Source: Oceanihabitans sp. 2_MG-2023
Lineage (GTDB): Bacteria > Bacteroidota > Bacteroidia > Flavobacteriales > Flavobacteriaceae
Reading direction: 5' to 3'
Length of the DNA stretch: 64,000 nucleotides
NCBI RefSeq assembly: GCF_030547245.1
Contig: NZ_JAUOQT010000001.1
Span: forward strand, 124,001-188,000
In this document: one piece after another, positions 18,062-26,796 of the stretch
Position numbering within the stretch: the stretch's first letter is position 1
How the letters are laid out: each line of letters begins with the position of its first letter
Translations under genes and position numbers: made by a program
The notes under the pieces: generated by a model
The model's input: the letters and a program-made list of their open reading frames with translations, nothing else
Databases searched by the model: none
Told to the model about the DNA's origin: nothing

Positions 18062-18071
18062 TTTCGCGGAA
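18062..18071 (+). repeat. TTTCGCGGAA motif, copy 1
   Basis: This CG-rich decamer lies in the gap between arsS and the next gene. The same ten bases occur at three other places in the window (18659-18668 on minus, 35160-35169, 38501-38510). Confidence 0.5.
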
Positions 18072-18078
18072 TGTATAA

Positions 18079-18765
18079 ATGACTAATAAAACTGCAATTT
18101 TAATTTTTTCTAATTCTGCAAAAGAAGATGCCAAACGCAAATCTTTTTCAGATAGCAAATTGTTTGAAACACTTACAAACGATACGATTAAGAAAGTTAA
18201 AAAAACAGGTTTACCCTTTTTTCATTTTACCGAAACAGAACAACAAGGCACCAACTTTGGCTCTCGATTTAGCAATGCCATTCAAGCGATTTTTGATAAA
18301 GGTTTTACTAACGTTATTTCTATAGGAAACGATACCCCACATTTAAAAGCGAAACATTTAAAGCAAGCCAACCGAAAACTAATTCACAACCAATGTGTAT
18401 TTGGTCCTTCGCAAGATGGCGGCTTTTATTTAATGGGTTTAACAAAAGCTTGCTTTAAAGCGGAAGCATTTATAAAACTACCGTGGCAAACTCCTACATT
18501 AAAAACAGCAACCTTAAGGTTATTCGTTTCTAGTCAAAATGAATTCCAAATTTTAGAAACCTTAAAAGACATCGATTCTTTTCACGATGTGAAAATTATT
18601 TTAAACAGCTTCAAAACGGTTTCTAAAGAACTAAAAACACTATTATTACGACTCTGTATTTCCGCGAAGGCGATACCTATATACCTATCCAATTTTTATA
18701 GATTACAAGGCAACAATTGCTATTTTAACAAAGGATCTCCTCTATTAGTTTCTATTAAAAACTAA
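18079..18765 (+). CDS. Divergent TIGR04282-type (DUF2064) arsenosugar glycosyltransferase
   Basis: The 228-residue protein matches the GT-A-like DUF2064 family in its centre: GSRFSNAI, a GNDTPHL segment and GPSQDGGFYLMG. Compared with the second copy at 26185-26796 it lacks the N-terminal nucleotide-binding signature (TRNPELGKVKTRLA there; FSNSAKEDAKRKSF here), and the metal-binding GSD is GND. It also has a longer C-terminal tail. The two paralogs may use different donors or acceptors, or this one may be impaired. It follows arsS by 40 bases, which supports a role in arsenosugar assembly. The substrate is unknown. Confidence 0.82.
   Translation: MTNKTAILIFSNSAKEDAKRKSFSDSKLFETLTNDTIKKVKKTGLPFFHFTETEQQGTNFGSRFSNAIQAIFDKGFTNVISIGNDTPHLKAKHLKQANRKLIHNQCVFGPSQDGGFYLMGLTKACFKAEAFIKLPWQTPTLKTATLRLFVSSQNEFQILETLKDIDSFHDVKIILNSFKTVSKELKTLLLRLCISAKAIPIYLSNFYRLQGNNCYFNKGSPLLVSIKN
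18659..18668 (-). repeat. TTTCGCGGAA motif, copy 2
   Basis: This copy is on the minus strand inside the 3' part of the DUF2064 gene, where the coding strand reads the reverse complement and encodes Ser-Ala-Lys. Confidence 0.5.
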
Positions 18766-18806
18766 AGGCTTTTAGCCAATATATCACGGAAACTAATCTT
18801 TTTTTA

Positions 18807-21800
18807 ATGAAACACATTTACTTATGTGCTTTGCTTTTTGTATGTACATTTAGCTTTGCACAAACTACAATTACTGGAACAATTCGTGCACAAGACGGAC
18901 AAACATTACCTTACGTAAACATCTTAGCTAGCCAAAATAATGGTACTATATCGGATGAAAACGGACAGTATTCCATTAGCATTTTAGATCAAACACAAAG
19001 TCTAACTTTTTCTTTTATAGGTTTTAAAACACAACAAATTTTAATAGATAAACAAATGGTAATTAATGTGACTTTAATAGAAGACACCTCTAGTTTAGAC
19101 GAGGTAGTTATTACTGCTTTAGGGTTAGAAAGAGACACCAAAGAATTAGGATACGTAGTACAATCTATAAAAAGCAAAGCCATTAACGAGGTGAAATCTG
19201 TAAATTTTATAGATAATTTAGCAGGGAAATTAGCAGGCGTAACTGTTTCTCAAGGTGCAACAGGTGTTGGGTCATCCTCAAAAATAACCATTAGAGGAGA
19301 ATCTTCCTTTTCTAATAACAATCCACTTTTTGTTGTAGATGGTATACCTATTAATAATAATACCGTTTTTAACTTTACGAACGAAGCTGCTGCTGGTTTT
19401 CAAGAAATAGATTTCGGAAATGGCGCCATGGAAGTAAATGCAGATGACATTGAAGAGGTTTCTGTATTGAAAGGACCAAGTGCTGCTGCTTTATATGGTA
19501 CACGAGCTTCTAACGGAGTTATTGTAATTAAAACCAAAGATGGTAAAAAAACTAAAGGACTAGGTATTAGCATTAATTCTTCTCTATTTATTGAAAATGC
19601 TTTTAGATTGCCTGACTTTCAAAATAGTTACGGACAAGGTAATTCTGGACAGTTTGAATATGTAGATGGTCTTGGAGGAGGTATTAATGACAACATCACC
19701 TATTCTTGGGGACCACAATTAGATGCAGGTATTTTTGTTCCGCAATTTAATAGCCCTGTAACACTTGCAAACGGAACTATTGTTCGTGGTGGAGATACCG
19801 CCTTATACTCTGGCGATGCGATTACACCTACTTTGTTTCAATCGAATCCAGATAACTTAAAAGATTTTTACCAAACTGGAATTACAACCATAAATAATAT
19901 TGCAATTGCTAACGGATTTGACACTGGTGATTATCGTTTATCTTTTACAGATTTACGAAGCGAATCTATTATTCCCGGTGTGAATTTAGACAGACAAACG
20001 GTTGCTGCAAAACTGAACTTTGAGCCTACTAAAAAAACAAGCATTTCTACTTCTATATCGTATACAAATGCTACTAGTGATAATAGACCCTCTAATGGTT
20101 ACGGAAGCGAAAACGTAAATTATAGTTTGGTTGCTTGGGGACCACGAAGCTTAAACATTAACAGTTTAAAAAACTATTGGCAACCTGGTTTAGAAGGCGT
20201 ACAACAATATAGTTTTAACTATACGTTTTTTGATAATCCGTATTTTATTTTATATGAAAACACCAATAGTTTTGATAGAGATCGTGTGTTTGGAAACCTT
20301 GCTATTAAGCAGGAATTCACAGAGCATTTCAATCTACAAGTTAGAACAGGAATGGATTATTCTTCTGAAAAAAGAATACTAAAACGTGCCTATTCTAGTA
20401 ATCGTTTTCAAAATGGAGCTTACGCAGAACACGATGTCTTTTACAGAGAAGTTAATACTGATTTTTTATTAAACTACAACAATTCCTTTAGTGATTTTAA
20501 AGTAGATGTATCTATTGGTGGAAACCGATTAAACCAAAATGCATCAACAAAACAATCACAAACGGTTAGCTTAGCACAACCTGGAATTTTCAATTTAAAC
20601 AATGCAGCTTCTCCTATTGAAGTCTTTCAGTTTACATCAGAAAAACGTATTAATTCTTTTTATGGTATTGCCAAATTAGGCTACAAAGATTTTCTGTTTT
20701 TAGATATTACTGGTCGTAACGATTGGTCTAGTGCTTTAGCTACACCTTTTTCGGTAGATGGCACTTCTTTTTTCTATCCTTCTGCTTCCGCAAGTTTTAT
20801 TCTATCTAATGTTATCGAACTTCCTAAAGCAGTATCTTTTGCAAAGCTAAGAGCTAGTATTGCTCAAGTTGGTAATGATACCGATCCGTATCAAACTTCA
20901 GGCGCATTCATTTCGCAAACCACTTTTAATAGTGAACCTACATTTAGTAATCAAGATTTTATTCCTAATGCTAATCTAAAACCAGAAAGTACCACTAGTT
21001 ATGAATTTGGAGCAGATCTACGCTTCTTAAAAGATAAAATTCGTTTTGATTTCACATACTACCATGCAACTACAAAAGACCAAATTATTTCACTACCAAT
21101 TCCTATTTCCTCAGGCTATGAACAACAAGTGGTTAATGGAGGAAAAGTAAAAGCTTCAGGAATAGAAATCATTGCAGGATTCACTCCTATTAGAAATGCA
21201 AATTTTAAATGGAATAGCACTTTTAATTTTGCAAAAAACGAAGCTACTATTGAAGAGTTACCGCAAGAAAATGGTCGTCTAACTTTGGCATACAGCCGAA
21301 TTTATGATAGCGCAGATCAAACCGTTTGGTTTCAAGTAGAGGAAGGTGGACAAATTGGAGATATATACGGAACTGGGTATTTGAAAAATGAAAACGAACA
21401 ATTTATTATTGATGATAATGGAAACTTTATTGCAGATAATAACCTTCAAAAATTAGGAAACTACAACCCCGATTTTACTTTAGGATGGAATAACAATTTT
21501 AGCTATAAAAATTGGACCGCAGGCTTTTTATTGGATTGGAGACAAGGTGGCGAAATAGTTTCTAGAACAAGTGCTTTAGGAAATGTTGGCGGACAACTAG
21601 CGGAAACCGAATATAGACCAGAAGAAGGTATTATTGCCGAAGGTGTTACACAATCTGGACAACCTAACACAGTAGCTATTTCTGCAGAAAGTTATTACAG
21701 ACAGTACTACGACAGAAACCACGAAGAAAACAACGTCTATGATGCTTCCTACTTAAAACTAAGACAATTTTCTATTGGCTATACTTTTAATGTAAAAGAA

Positions 21801-21995
21801 GGTTTTTTAGGATTAAAAGATGGAGGGGACATTGGTATTTCTTTAATTGGAAAAAACCTCTTTGCTATTACCGAAAATCCGCATTTTGACCCAGAACAAC
21901 TAGCAGTTCAAGGAAACGGTTTTATTAGTGGTGTAGAAGACATGAGTTATGCAACATCCCGTAGTTTTGGATTAAAAGCAAGTTTAAATTTTTAA
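18807..21995 (+). CDS. SusC/RagA-family TonB-dependent outer membrane transporter
   Basis: This 1062-residue protein starts with a signal peptide (cleavage after FSFAQ, about residue 19). Next come a carboxypeptidase-regulatory-like domain (TITGTIRAQDG), a plug domain (about 95-215, with the VDGIPINN segment typical of SusC plugs) and a long beta-barrel ending in aromatic Phe. It should import a ligand captured by its SusD partner across the outer membrane using TonB energy. The SusD gene starts 10 bases downstream. SusCD pairs normally serve glycan or peptide uptake. Here the pair lies inside an arsenosugar-type cluster, so an organoarsenical, a nucleoside or a glycoside are candidate ligands. 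This is inferred from position only. Confidence 0.92.
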   Translation: MKHIYLCALLFVCTFSFAQTTITGTIRAQDGQTLPYVNILASQNNGTISDENGQYSISILDQTQSLTFSFIGFKTQQILIDKQMVINVTLIEDTSSLDEVVITALGLERDTKELGYVVQSIKSKAINEVKSVNFIDNLAGKLAGVTVSQGATGVGSSSKITIRGESSFSNNNPLFVVDGIPINNNTVFNFTNEAAAGFQEIDFGNGAMEVNADDIEEVSVLKGPSAAALYGTRASNGVIVIKTKDGKKTKGLGISINSSLFIENAFRLPDFQNSYGQGNSGQFEYVDGLGGGINDNITYSWGPQLDAGIFVPQFNSPVTLANGTIVRGGDTALYSGDAITPTLFQSNPDNLKDFYQTGITTINNIAIANGFDTGDYRLSFTDLRSESIIPGVNLDRQTVAAKLNFEPTKKTSISTSISYTNATSDNRPSNGYGSENVNYSLVAWGPRSLNINSLKNYWQPGLEGVQQYSFNYTFFDNPYFILYENTNSFDRDRVFGNLAIKQEFTEHFNLQVRTGMDYSSEKRILKRAYSSNRFQNGAYAEHDVFYREVNTDFLLNYNNSFSDFKVDVSIGGNRLNQNASTKQSQTVSLAQPGIFNLNNAASPIEVFQFTSEKRINSFYGIAKLGYKDFLFLDITGRNDWSSALATPFSVDGTSFFYPSASASFILSNVIELPKAVSFAKLRASIAQVGNDTDPYQTSGAFISQTTFNSEPTFSNQDFIPNANLKPESTTSYEFGADLRFLKDKIRFDFTYYHATTKDQIISLPIPISSGYEQQVVNGGKVKASGIEIIAGFTPIRNANFKWNSTFNFAKNEATIEELPQENGRLTLAYSRIYDSADQTVWFQVEEGGQIGDIYGTGYLKNENEQFIIDDNGNFIADNNLQKLGNYNPDFTLGWNNNFSYKNWTAGFLLDWRQGGEIVSRTSALGNVGGQLAETEYRPEEGIIAEGVTQSGQPNTVAISAESYYRQYYDRNHEENNVYDASYLKLRQFSIGYTFNVKEGFLGLKDGGDIGISLIGKNLFAITENPHFDPEQLAVQGNGFISGVEDMSYATSRSFGLKASLNF

Positions 21996-22005
21996 TAGAG
22001 ACACC

Positions 22006-23451
22006 ATGAAAAACATACTATATATATTTAGCTTTTTTACTCTTGTTTTAGCTACAAGTTGCACCAAAGATTTTGAAGAGACTAACACCAATCCTAATGC
22101 GCCAAACACCGTACAACCTAGTTTATTACTACGTCAAGTTATATACGATTTTGGAGAAAATATGAGCTACGAAGGTTTTGTTGCTGGCGATTTATTAGCG
22201 CAACATAGAACCGCTTTAGATTTTAATTTATTTGATAGACACGCATTAAAATCACCACAATTAGGTGGGAATCCTTGGCCAATTTTTTATACCAACTTAC
22301 GAGATAATGAAATTATTTTAAACCAATCTAGATCTACTGCAACCTTTCAAGTTTATGAAGGTCCTGCTTTAATTTTAAAAGCATATATGGCTGCTGGTTT
22401 AACCGATTTATTTGGTGACGTTCCTTATTTTGAAGCTTTTAACGGTATAGATTTAACAGTAACTCCAACCTATGACACACAAGAAGCTATCTACTTAGAA
22501 GAAGGAGGGATTTTAGATAATCTAGATAAAGGTATTGCTGCCATTGAAAACTATAATTTATCTATTCCGTTAGAAGGAGATATTTTATTTAATGGCGATT
22601 TAAACGCATGGATCAAATTTGCAAATAGTTTAAAACTAAAATATTTACTAAGAATTTCAAGCAAAATAGAGGTTTCTGAAGACATACAAAACCTGTATAA
22701 CGAAGGTCTTTTTATTTCAACCACAGCCGAAAATGCAATTTTCAACTATACAAACACAGATCCTAATAGCTTTAGGTTAGCACAATTACGCGTTGGAGAT
22801 TTCAATAACTTTGTACTATCTAAAACGATGGAAGAAATTTTATCCCACTTAAATGACGATAGAATAAACACCTTTTTCAAACCTTTTGAAAACGCAACTT
22901 CTAACCAATTTAACGGACTAATTAATGGTATTGATGCTGCTTCTACTTCTATTGTTTTAGCAGATTATTCTTTAGGAGGAAGCGCTTTTAGAGAAGACAC
23001 TTCGGTTTTAGATGCTAATTTCATGACGTCCTGGGAAGTCTATTTTATTTTAGCAGAAGCCGCAACTAAAGGATATATTTCTGCTAACGCACAAGAGTTA
23101 TACGAAACTGGAATTATTCAAGCTTTTGAATACTGGCAAACCGAATTACCTGCTAGCTATTTAACAGGGAATGCAGCTTTTAATGCAGTAGGGACAACAC
23201 CATTACAACAAATAATTACACAGAAGTGGATTGCAAATCTAATTAATGGGTATGAAGGATGGATAGAATATAACCGTACAGGTTTCCCTGAATTTAATGC
23301 TATTTCAGCAAGTTTGAATAATGGATTAATTCCAGTTAGAATGCCATATCCCGCAGAAGAAGAAGCCTTAAATGCAGAAAATTATAACCAAGCGGCAACA
23401 GCAACTAATGGTAATGATATTAATTTTCCGGTTTGGTGGAATGAAAATTAA
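22006..23451 (+). CDS. SusD/RagB-family outer membrane lipoprotein
   Basis: The 481-residue protein begins with a lipoprotein signal ending in LATSC (lipid-anchored cysteine near residue 19). Sequence of the form TNPNAPNTVQPSLLLRQ and helical repeats such as LILKAYMAAGLTDLFGDVPY are diagnostic of SusD-like proteins. It should sit on the cell surface as the lid of the SusC transporter encoded just upstream and bind the ligand. The C-terminal EALNAENYNQA segment, near a final WW, is also typical. It is followed after 15 bases by a sodium:solute symporter, which could carry the same ligand through the inner membrane. Ligand identity is not visible. Confidence 0.92.
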   Translation: MKNILYIFSFFTLVLATSCTKDFEETNTNPNAPNTVQPSLLLRQVIYDFGENMSYEGFVAGDLLAQHRTALDFNLFDRHALKSPQLGGNPWPIFYTNLRDNEIILNQSRSTATFQVYEGPALILKAYMAAGLTDLFGDVPYFEAFNGIDLTVTPTYDTQEAIYLEEGGILDNLDKGIAAIENYNLSIPLEGDILFNGDLNAWIKFANSLKLKYLLRISSKIEVSEDIQNLYNEGLFISTTAENAIFNYTNTDPNSFRLAQLRVGDFNNFVLSKTMEEILSHLNDDRINTFFKPFENATSNQFNGLINGIDAASTSIVLADYSLGGSAFREDTSVLDANFMTSWEVYFILAEAATKGYISANAQELYETGIIQAFEYWQTELPASYLTGNAAFNAVGTTPLQQIITQKWIANLINGYEGWIEYNRTGFPEFNAISASLNNGLIPVRMPYPAEEEALNAENYNQAATATNGNDINFPVWWNEN

Positions 23452-23466
23452 AAGGAAAAATAATTT

Positions 23467-24801
23467 ATGAGTACAGAAAATTGGCAATGGCTTTTAGTTG
23501 TAGGATCAAGTTTAATCTTGTTTTTACTATCTCCGTATGCAAAAACAACAGATGCTTTTTTTAAAGCAACGCATAACAAAAAGTCACCAAACGTTTTAGT
23601 GTTAACAGGTAGCTTAATAATCTCTTGGATTTTTGCAAAAAGTATTACCGTTGCTGCTAATTTAGGTTTAGATTTCGGACTTGTTGGTGGTGTTGCGTAT
23701 GCAGGATACTACTTGAGTTTTGCCGTTGCAGGTGTACTGATTTACCAATTACGAACCAAAGGAGGTTACACAAGTATACATGATTTTTTAACTAGTAAAT
23801 TTGGCAAGAAAGCAGTTGCTATATTCACCTTTCTAATCATTATTAGATTGTTTAATGAGGTATGGAGTAACACCATGGTTATAGGTTCTTATTTTGGGGA
23901 AACAGGAAGTACCAGTTATTATACTGCAATAATTGTATTTACTGTACTAACCCTTAGCTACGCTATAAAAGGTGGTTTAAGTAGTTCTATTTTTTCAGAT
24001 GTCATACAGATGGTTTTATTTTCGGTATTACTAATTATAATTCTTTACACTATTTTTTCGGTGGAAACCTTTACCGCAAAAAACATAACAACTTCTGGAA
24101 CTTGGAGTTTTGAATTGGGTTTAAATTTATTTTTTGCAGCAATTATTCAGTCCTTTAGCTATCCATTTCATGATCCTGTTTTAACAGATAGAGCTTTTAT
24201 TAGCTCCCCAAAAGTGACTAGGAAAAGTTTTTTATGGGCTAGCTTTTTTGGTGCATTATGCATTGTTCTTTTTAGTTTGATTGGTGTATATGCAAAAACA
24301 CAAGGCATAAAAGGACAGGCAGCTGTTCAAGTAGGTAAAGCATTTGGTTTAGTAATATTACTAGTAATAAACTTTATCATGATTACCTCTGCAGCATCAA
24401 CATTAGATTCCACTTTTTCCTCCTTTTCTAAATTATTAGCAGTCGATTTGGGTCTAGGAAAAAACATAACTTTTGGAAGGTTAGCAATGGTTGGTATTGC
24501 GGTATTGGGTACCATTCCAATCTTTTTTAATGCTGAAATACTATCCGCAACTACTATTTCTGGAACGATGGTTATCGGACTTACACCCATTTTCTTATTC
24601 TGGAAATATGAAGTACCAAAAATTAGCTTTTACCTAAGTATTGGTTGTGGTATACTTTTTGGTTTATTATTAATATTTAAAGCTTTTCCTAATGCTTTAA
24701 TTTTTACTAAAGGCCGCTATGCAGACCTACTTTGGATTAATGTTTGGGGAATTTTTTGTTGTAACCTTATATATTTCGTTCCTAGATGGATAAAAAAATA
24801 A
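23467..24801 (+). CDS. Sodium:solute symporter (SSS family)
   Basis: This 444-residue inner-membrane protein has about 12-13 hydrophobic segments. The FSYPFHDPVLTDRAF loop and the SAASTLDSTFSSFSKLLAVD segment are typical of the SSS family (PutP/SGLT superfamily), the latter holding the sodium-site serines. It is placed directly after SusCD, and its end overlaps the metallophosphoesterase gene by 16 bases. SusCD plus SSS would form a two-membrane uptake route. It is shorter than many SSS members (about 500 or more residues). The substrate is unknown; a sugar, nucleoside or arsenosugar would fit the neighbours. Confidence 0.9.
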   Translation: MSTENWQWLLVVGSSLILFLLSPYAKTTDAFFKATHNKKSPNVLVLTGSLIISWIFAKSITVAANLGLDFGLVGGVAYAGYYLSFAVAGVLIYQLRTKGGYTSIHDFLTSKFGKKAVAIFTFLIIIRLFNEVWSNTMVIGSYFGETGSTSYYTAIIVFTVLTLSYAIKGGLSSSIFSDVIQMVLFSVLLIIILYTIFSVETFTAKNITTSGTWSFELGLNLFFAAIIQSFSYPFHDPVLTDRAFISSPKVTRKSFLWASFFGALCIVLFSLIGVYAKTQGIKGQAAVQVGKAFGLVILLVINFIMITSAASTLDSTFSSFSKLLAVDLGLGKNITFGRLAMVGIAVLGTIPIFFNAEILSATTISGTMVIGLTPIFLFWKYEVPKISFYLSIGCGILFGLLLIFKAFPNALIFTKGRYADLLWINVWGIFCCNLIYFVPRWIKK

Positions 24802-25613
24802 AACATATTGGTACATTAAACGGTAAAGTATTACTTTTTGGTGGTATTTATAGCAATCTTCAAGCTTTAGAAGCCCTTAAAGCTGTTGCTGAACAAAAAG
24901 GAATTGTACCAGAAAACTGTATTTGTACAGGAGACATTGTTGGCTATTGTGCGGAACCTGAAGAAACGGTTCAACTTTTAAAACTATGGAAAGCAAAAAG
25001 CATTTTAGGAAATGTAGAAATTCAATTAACAGAAGGTGAAGCAGATTGTGGATGTGATTTCACTGCAGGTTCACGTTGTGATGGCTTTTCAAAATTATGG
25101 TATCCATTTGCCCAAAGTAAGCTTAGTAAAAATGCTATAGATTATTTAGCTACTTTTCCAGATCACATCACTTTTAACTATGCAAATAAAAAAGTAACGG
25201 TTGTACATGGTGACTATTTTAATGTATCTGAATTTATCTTCAAATCTACAGATTGGTCTATCAAACAAAGAACAATAGAAGCAACCAATAGTGATGTTAT
25301 TGTTGCTGGACATTGTGGTTTACCTTTTTATCAGCAAAAAAACAATAAATTATGGTTAAATCCTGGTGTAATTGGTATGCCAGCAAACGATGGAACACCA
25401 CAAGTATGGTATGCAATTTTAGAAGAAGTACATGGCGAAATGAAATTTACACATCACAATCTCGACTATAATTACAAGTTAACCAACACATTAATGAGTA
25501 ACGGTTTTCTACCAGAAGAATATGCCAGAACTATTGTTACTGGAATTTGGGATAATACAGAAATTTTACCTGCAATCGAAAGTGGATTACAAGGTTTTGG
25601 GATAACATTATAA
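24786..25613 (+). CDS. Variant metallophosphoesterase
   Basis: The 275-residue protein follows the YfcE-like metallophosphoesterase plan but with altered metal motifs. The usual DxHGN start is GGIYSN, GDIVGY keeps the second Asp, GNHD is GNVE, VHGD keeps its His, and GHTH is GHCG. Several cysteines cluster (CIC, GYC, DCGC and GSRC). I recall a subfamily in other marine bacteria with the same changes, so this is probably a conserved variant and not decay. Whether it is a phosphatase is open. In this operon it could dephosphorylate a sugar phosphate released by the nucleoside phosphorylase. Its start overlaps the symporter by 16 bases, and its stop overlaps the next start (TAATG). Confidence 0.8.
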   Translation: MDKKIKHIGTLNGKVLLFGGIYSNLQALEALKAVAEQKGIVPENCICTGDIVGYCAEPEETVQLLKLWKAKSILGNVEIQLTEGEADCGCDFTAGSRCDGFSKLWYPFAQSKLSKNAIDYLATFPDHITFNYANKKVTVVHGDYFNVSEFIFKSTDWSIKQRTIEATNSDVIVAGHCGLPFYQQKNNKLWLNPGVIGMPANDGTPQVWYAILEEVHGEMKFTHHNLDYNYKLTNTLMSNGFLPEEYARTIVTGIWDNTEILPAIESGLQGFGITL

Positions 25614-26164
25614 TGCAAAAAACAACACACATGAAATATACATTAATTATTCTTTTCACTTTTTTATCTACAGCAATGCTAGCACAAAAAAATCTTGAAG
25701 ATTTATTAAAACAATATAATGACAAAGGCATTCCATACATTAGTGTAGAAGAGCTCGCCATGCCAAAAACTAACGCTATATTATTAGATACTAGAGAGCC
25801 AAAAGAATATGAGGTAAGTCATTTAAAAGATGCTGTTTCTGTTGGTTATGATCATTTTGATATTGCTTCCGTAGAAAAACAATATCCTAATAAAGACGAA
25901 AAAATTGTGGTCTATTGTTCTTTAGGTATTAGAAGTGAAACCGTTGGTAAAAAACTAAAAGAAGCAGGATATACTAATGTCTACAATTTATATGGAGGTA
26001 TTTTTGAATGGAAAAACAAAGATTTTAGCGTGATCGATTCCGAAGAAAAAGAAACAGAAAAGATTCACACCTTCAATAAAGAATGGAGTAAATGGCTAGA
26101 AAAAGGAGAAAAAATTTATGAAGAAACTCCTAAAAAAAAGAAGAAAAAAAACAAATCCAATTAA
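25613..26164 (+). CDS. Secreted rhodanese-like protein
   Basis: The protein contains one rhodanese domain (about residues 35-140) with the active-site Cys in YCSLGIRS. An N-terminal hydrophobic signal peptide ends at LAQK, so the protein should be periplasmic. The first ATG (25613) overlaps the upstream stop as TAATG. An alternative ATG at 25631 gives a more standard signal peptide and may be the true start. The C-terminus is lysine-rich (KKKKKKNK). Rhodaneses move sulfane sulfur; in an arsenic context, formation of thio-arsenicals is conceivable but speculative. Confidence 0.88.
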   Translation: MQKTTHMKYTLIILFTFLSTAMLAQKNLEDLLKQYNDKGIPYISVEELAMPKTNAILLDTREPKEYEVSHLKDAVSVGYDHFDIASVEKQYPNKDEKIVVYCSLGIRSETVGKKLKEAGYTNVYNLYGGIFEWKNKDFSVIDSEEKETEKIHTFNKEWSKWLEKGEKIYEETPKKKKKKNKSN

Positions 26165-26184
26165 ACCAAACGTAAAGCAACTAA

Positions 26185-26796
26185 ATGCACAAAAATTTAA
26201 TCATTACATTTACTAGAAATCCAGAATTAGGTAAGGTAAAAACACGATTAGCAAAAACGATTGGAGACCAATCTGCTTTAAACATCTACACCTTTTTATT
26301 AGAACACACCGAAAAAACCATTAGAAACATAGACAGCGACAAAGCGGTGTATTACTCGGTTAGCATTAGAGAAAAGGATATTTGGGATAACAAAACCTAC
26401 CAAAAACACCAACAACAAGGAAACGATTTAGGTGTTAGAATGCAAAATGCTTTTAAGGCAGGTTTTGCTGCTGGATATAAAAAAATTGTCATTGTTGGTA
26501 GTGATTTATTCGACTTACAACCCAAACACCTAAACGAAGCTTTTAAAGCCTTAGATAAAAACGATGCAGTTATTGGTCCTGCTGAAGATGGAGGATATTA
26601 TCTTTTAGGAATGAAAACAATATTACCTTCCGTTTTTGAAACAAAAGAATGGGGAACAGATACGGTTTTTAATAACACCATAAAAGATTTACAAAATTTT
26701 AAGACCTACCATCTGGAAAAGTTAAATGATATTGATACTTTTGAAGATATGGAACATAATTCCACATTAAAAAAACTATTAATTACACATGATTAA
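26185..26796 (+). CDS. TIGR04282-type (DUF2064) arsenosugar glycosyltransferase
   Basis: This 203-residue GT-A-like protein has the family signatures intact: TRNPELGKVKTRLA near the N-terminus (nucleotide-binding loop like CofC/MobA), GVRMQNAF, the metal-binding GSD and GPAEDGGYYLLG. The family is named for its regular occurrence with ArsS. It is predicted to transfer or activate a sugar during arsenosugar assembly. It overlaps the phosphorylase gene by 8 bases, so the two are probably made together. The donor and acceptor are unknown. The paralog at 18079-18765 is much more divergent. Confidence 0.9.
   Translation: MHKNLIITFTRNPELGKVKTRLAKTIGDQSALNIYTFLLEHTEKTIRNIDSDKAVYYSVSIREKDIWDNKTYQKHQQQGNDLGVRMQNAFKAGFAAGYKKIVIVGSDLFDLQPKHLNEAFKALDKNDAVIGPAEDGGYYLLGMKTILPSVFETKEWGTDTVFNNTIKDLQNFKTYHLEKLNDIDTFEDMEHNSTLKKLLITHD

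Noticed and set aside
24786-25613. The variant phosphoesterase as a decaying pseudogene
   Set aside because: The frame is complete, it is coupled to its neighbours, and the altered motifs match a subfamily that I recall from other marine bacteria.
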